A stretch of DNA of 64,000 nt from Acanthochlamys bracteata (lineage: Eukaryota > Streptophyta > Magnoliopsida > Pandanales > Velloziaceae), in assembly GCA_019914995.1 (NCBI GenBank), contig CM034138.1, positions 7,568,035 through 7,632,034 on the forward strand, written 5' to 3'. A program made the translations under genes and the position numbers. Positions within the stretch are counted from its first letter, which is position 1. Each line of letters starts with the position of its first letter. Positions 60,640 to 64,000 of this stretch are shown here, one piece after another. The notes under the pieces are model-generated. The model worked only from the letters and a program-made list of their open reading frames with translations. It searched no databases and was not told where the DNA came from.

Positions 60640-61745
60640 ACTACTACAAGTTCTCTTACGGCAGGGTTGATGAATTTTATTGTTAGAGAGCGATAGAGTT
60701 TTGAGGAGAGGCGATAGATAATGTTTTGTTAAAGAAGTGATGAGGGGGAGTTTTACTCAAAGAGGCGGTAGAATTTTTGTTAAGGAGGGGAAGCGGATGA
60801 ATTTTTTTGTTAGGGCGATTAGAATGTTTTTTTTGTTAGAGGCGATAAGGGAGAGTTTTACTATATTAGGAGGACAATAGGGGGGAGTTCTCCTACGGCA
60901 GGGTTGATAATTTTTTTGTTAAGAGGCGAGTAAAGTTTTGTTAAGAGGAGGGGGGGTAGTAGGGGAGTTTTACTTTAGCAAGAGGCGTTAGGGGGGGGAC
61001 TTTTCTGGCGGGGTTGATGAATTTTGTTGTTAAGGGGGTAGTAGAGTTTTGTTAAGAGGCGATAGATAATGTTTTGTTAAGGGGGCGATGGGGAGTTCTC
61101 CTCACCACAGGTTGATAATTTTTTTTATTAAGGGCGAGTAAAGTTTTGTTGGGGGGGGAGGGGGGTAGTAGGGGGGAGTTTTACTATAGCAAGAAGAGGC
61201 GATAGGAGAGGGGGACTTTCCTCTGGCGGTGTTGATGAATTTTTTGTTAAGGGGGTAGTAGAGTTTTTTGTTAGAAGCGATAGAAATGTTTTGTTAAGGA
61301 GGCAGAGTAAAAATGTTTTGTTAAGAGGCGAGGGGGAGTTTTACTACTGAGGAGTGATGGGGAGGAGTTTTTACTGTTGAGGGGGTGAGGGGAGAGTTTC
61401 TACATAGTTCAATAGCAACATATCCTACAGTAGGCTGCTTCAAAAAATTCATAAACAGTTAAAACATTCCACAAAAATTGTTTAACTTTGTCAAAAAAAA
61501 CATGCCACAAAAATTCTTCCTACAGCAGGGTCTACAAACAGCAAGCACATGAGTTTTTTTTTTGGAAGAGGGGAGGGGAAGGTTCATACAGCAGGGGGAG
61601 AGCTAGAGAGAGTTTCCTACAGCAGAAGATGGGGGTGGGGGAGGAGAGCTTCCTACAGTAGGGGGAGAGGGAGGCTTTCCTACAGCAGCTTGTTCCAAAA
61701 AATTCTTCCTACAGGGAGACTTTCCTACAGCAGGCTATCAACACC
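60640..61745 (+). repeat. G-rich degenerate repeat block inside the CACTA element
   Basis: Two linked patterns. At 60,650-61,390 AGTTTTGTTAAGAGGCGATA, GTTGATGAATTTTTTGTTAAG and GGGGGAGTTTTACT recur. GTTGATGAATTT occurs at about 60,667, 61,013 and 61,223, alternating with GTTGATAATTTT at 60,904 and 61,110, a higher-order period near 206-210 bp in the later part. At 61,500-61,740 TTTCCTACAGCAGGG recurs. C is very rare on the plus strand in the first part, an extreme G/T over C bias. Many runs of four to nine G occur. Confidence 0.8.
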
Positions 61746-61989
61746 TTTCAAAAAGCTATGCAAGATTCATACATTTAGATAGAAATAAAAACAAATCACC
61801 AACACATTTCTATGAATAGCATACAACTAACGCAACTGCAGGTTCTGGATCAAAGATCACTTCAATAATCACTCATATCATAAGCTCATAAATTCTAAGC
61901 AGCAAACTAAGCTACAAAGAACAGTGTGACTAAATCATTAACATATTAACAGTGTGAACTGACACTTGCATTTTTACTTTCAAATTAGC

Positions 61990-62245
61990 AGTTGAAGATG
62001 AACACCTAGATGCTTACCTATTTCCGGCGGGATGACAGCGGCGGTTGTGCAATTTCCGGCAAGACAGCGGCTCCAACGAAATCCAGCGAGATGGAGCTCA
62101 ATCTGGCGAGATGGAGACCGAATTAGAACGGCTAGCGTCGGACGGCAGCAATTCCGGCGAGATGGAGTTGGATCTCACCTGCAGACTTCCCAATCACCGG
62201 CAAGAGAAGAGCTCCGGCGAAAACCTAGAAATTTAGGATAGAGAG
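61990..62245 (-). other. GC-rich leader of the transposase transcription unit
   Basis: GC-rich patch between the subterminal repeats and the G-rich block, with repeated TCCGGCGAGATGGAG. CACTA elements commonly have a GC-rich first exon here, and splicing across the G-rich block to TNP2 would fit. The plus-strand open frames in this patch are shadows. Confidence 0.4.
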
Positions 62246-62284
62246 AAAATGACGGGGTAGCTAGTTCGAGTTGGGTTTACTTAG

Positions 62285-62859
62285 ACAAATTACCGACGGA
62301 CAGAAAGTCAGTTGGTAAAATGCCGACACAATATATAACTTAGTCGGTATTCCAACGAAACTACCGACTGAGAAAATCCACAGTCGGTAAAATTGAAAAA
62401 ACTTACCGACTGAGATCGTAAATAGTCGGTAACTATATAAACTTACCGACTGCCATAATAACCAGTCGGTAAAGCACGTACCCTATACCGACTGACAAGA
62501 AAACCCGTCGGTAATTCGCATCCATTATCGACAGTAAGGGTTCGCAGTCAGTAACACGTACACAATCGAAGTAATATATACAGGTCCAAAACTTTGCTTG
62601 CAAACACATTACCGACTGATGTTGTACACAGTCGGTAAAGGATGTCAAATACCGACTCGCATAGAATACCGTCGGTAATATACCGACTAACTCTACCGTA
62701 GTCGGTAATTTGTTTATATTTCCGACTGACTTGTTGCGTAGTCGGTAATGTTATAGAACATACAGACTACTTATTTTTCAGTCGGTATCGAAAGAATTTA
62801 CCCACTGAATGTCGTCAGTCGGTAATATTCAGTCGGTAATTCTGTTTATTGTAGTAGTG
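62285..62859. repeat. Right subterminal repeats and terminal inverted repeat of CACTA
   Basis: About two dozen ACCGACTG / CAGTCGGTAA motifs in facing pairs, ending in TTATTGTAGTAGTG (right terminus, last base 62859), then AAC. Confidence 0.92.
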
Positions 62860-64000
62860 AACATCTCTCTTCAAATATTTATTTTTCCTTTCTCACTATA
62901 CACATCACGCTTGCAACTTAAGCGGCTCTATTTTGCGAATAATCAACCGAATTCTCCTTAATAATCATACTTGTCGTTATTAACTTTGTACCAGAGAGCA
63001 GACAATCTTCTTATTGTGTTTGAAACGGTACAGAAAAGCAACTTCAAGAGTAACTTAGTACCGCGTTCGAAATTACTTATAAATAAAATTTTTTTAAAAA
63101 ATAAGTTTTATTTTTATTTAAAAAATAATAAAAATAAATAAATAATGAAAATTTTTATTATATAAAACTTCTTTATATTTAAAAAAATTCAATAAAATTT
63201 TAATAATTTATAAAAAATATAAAATAAAACAATAAAAATCTTCCTAAACGAATTTTCAAACGCACACTAACTTTGTTGTATATGTGATTCTCGATCTTCT
63301 TGACTTCAGTACTTCGTTTGTCGAGATAGTTGTAGCTTTAAGAACCACTTAGCGTGCCTATAGTATTATGTTTTCATTTTTTTCTCCATGCAGTTGTATT
63401 TATATGCTATGCTAATACTTTTTTGCTACCACATGCTTTAATATGTTCCTATACATGATTTTGATTGGTGAACAGTGAACACCCCCATAGAATTATTTTC
63501 CTCTGTTTTTTCTTTCTAAATGGGTAATTAATCTAAGCTGTAATAGTGATGATACTTAGCACTAGGCACCAGAGCTTAATATATATTTTGTCTTTGAATG
63601 ATTAAAGTGGTGTTAACGTACATATGCCAATTTTCTTCTTTAGTATTAAACCTGCCAACTAATCTCTTCAATCTTTTATTATGCGTGTTTCTTATCGAGC
63701 TATGAATTTGAACACAAAAGCAGCACAAAGGCATCACATGTTCTTATTTGGTACATATATATTTTTTAATTTGATAACTTTTGTTATAGATGCTTATTAA
63801 TTTTCAAGTCTAAGTCATTACAAGGATGAAAAACAAAAGATTAAACAACTAGTTTTGCATTTGCTTTCTTTTTCTGAGTAACTTGGACTCCATATTTACT
63901 TGTTTAGACTGATCCTTAGGTTACCTAGCTGTTTGTTTCTTATGCTATTTGTGACAGCATAAATTAGGAGGGAGATTACCTCTATTATAATGAGTGTGTT
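62860..64000. other. Flank right of the CACTA, no gene
   Basis: AT-rich sequence without a recognisable frame. On the minus strand the first 100 bp would lie immediately upstream of the possible gene at 46.3-47.5 kb before the insertion. Confidence 0.4.
63060..63265. mobile_element. AT-rich MITE, family copy 4 (inverted)
   Basis: The reverse complement begins GTGTGCGTTTGAAAATTCG. Its core (TTATTATTTTTTAAATAAAAA) matches the core of copies 2 and 3. Confidence 0.5.

Larger units (their letters stand above)
47545..62859 (-). mobile_element. 15.3-kb CACTA (En/Spm) transposon with captured host genes (Pack-CACTA)
   Basis: The left end CACTACTACAAATAATGG and the right end, read on the minus strand, CACTACTACAATAAACAG are the terminal inverted repeats. 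The 3-bp target duplication AAC is perfect (47542-47544 and 62860-62862). Both ends carry 0.55 kb of subterminal TACCGAC/GTCGGTA repeats. In minus-strand order from the right it holds a GC-rich leader and G-rich repeats, a TNP2-type transposase, a Ptta/En/Spm (Transposase_24) gene, then fragments of UCP, NOT1 and a GS-like gene. Both transposase genes carry stops or frameshifts, so movement would need a helper element. Confidence 0.95.

Noticed and set aside
61549-62241. Frames in the CACTA leader region
   Set aside because: They read through minisatellite repeats and run opposite to the transposase genes.
1-64000. CRISPR arrays, operons, bacterial-type promoters, rRNA or tRNA genes
   Set aside because: The window is plant nuclear DNA. 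No regularly spaced short repeats with unique spacers, no rRNA and no cloverleaf-compatible tRNA were recognised; the tRNA-like strings at 3,095 and 4,359 are retrotransposon primer sites.

Overview
The window is plant nuclear DNA, most likely from a flowering plant. Genes carry GT-AG introns inside AT-rich spacers and include plant-specific families: a Dof zinc-finger factor, an adenylate isopentenyltransferase, an ABA4-type carotenoid protein and a DUF1639 protein. Plant-type transposons fill the rest. The species cannot be placed from sequence alone.

Layout. 1-10 kb is repeat land. It holds a small Ty3/gypsy element with only gag-protease remnants (730-3629), an internally deleted Copia element (3784-5895), a ~178-bp tandem array (about 6.5-7.3 kb) and a non-autonomous hAT element (7762-9383) apparently nested in an older CACTA-like element. 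10.4-18.1 kb is a minus-strand alpha/beta-hydrolase gene of the caffeoylshikimate esterase / monoacylglycerol lipase family, whose introns host a MITE, a LINE tail and foldback repeats. 18-24 kb is intergenic. 24.0-25.1 kb is an intronless cytokinin-synthesis IPT gene. 28.9-30.8 kb is a six-exon ABA4 (neoxanthin synthesis) gene. 31.7-35.6 kb has exon-like pieces of an unrecognised minus-strand gene, head to head with a damaged-looking DUF1639 gene (35.9-36.5 kb). 42.1-43.1 kb is an intronless Dof transcription factor.

44-47.5 kb holds a CACTA relic and MITEs. 47,545-62,859 is one complete 15.3-kb CACTA (En/Spm) transposon with matching CACTACTACAA ends, an AAC target-site duplication and subterminal TACCGAC/GTCGGTA repeats. 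It carries broken TNP2 and Ptta/En/Spm-type genes on the minus strand. Downstream of them, in the same orientation, lie captured multi-exon fragments of three unrelated host genes: a mitochondrial uncoupling protein, the CCR4-NOT scaffold NOT1, and a type-I glutamine-synthetase-like (NodGS/FluG) protein. NOT1 and GS appear fused within one exon, and the cargo is bracketed by a 70-bp direct repeat. This Pack-CACTA with a chimeric three-gene cargo is the most notable object in the window.

How the genes relate. The host genes are unrelated single-copy functions (lipid/phenolic ester hydrolysis, cytokinin, carotenoid/ABA, transcription). They are not a pathway cluster. The transposon genes and cargo form one co-oriented unit that could be transcribed together.
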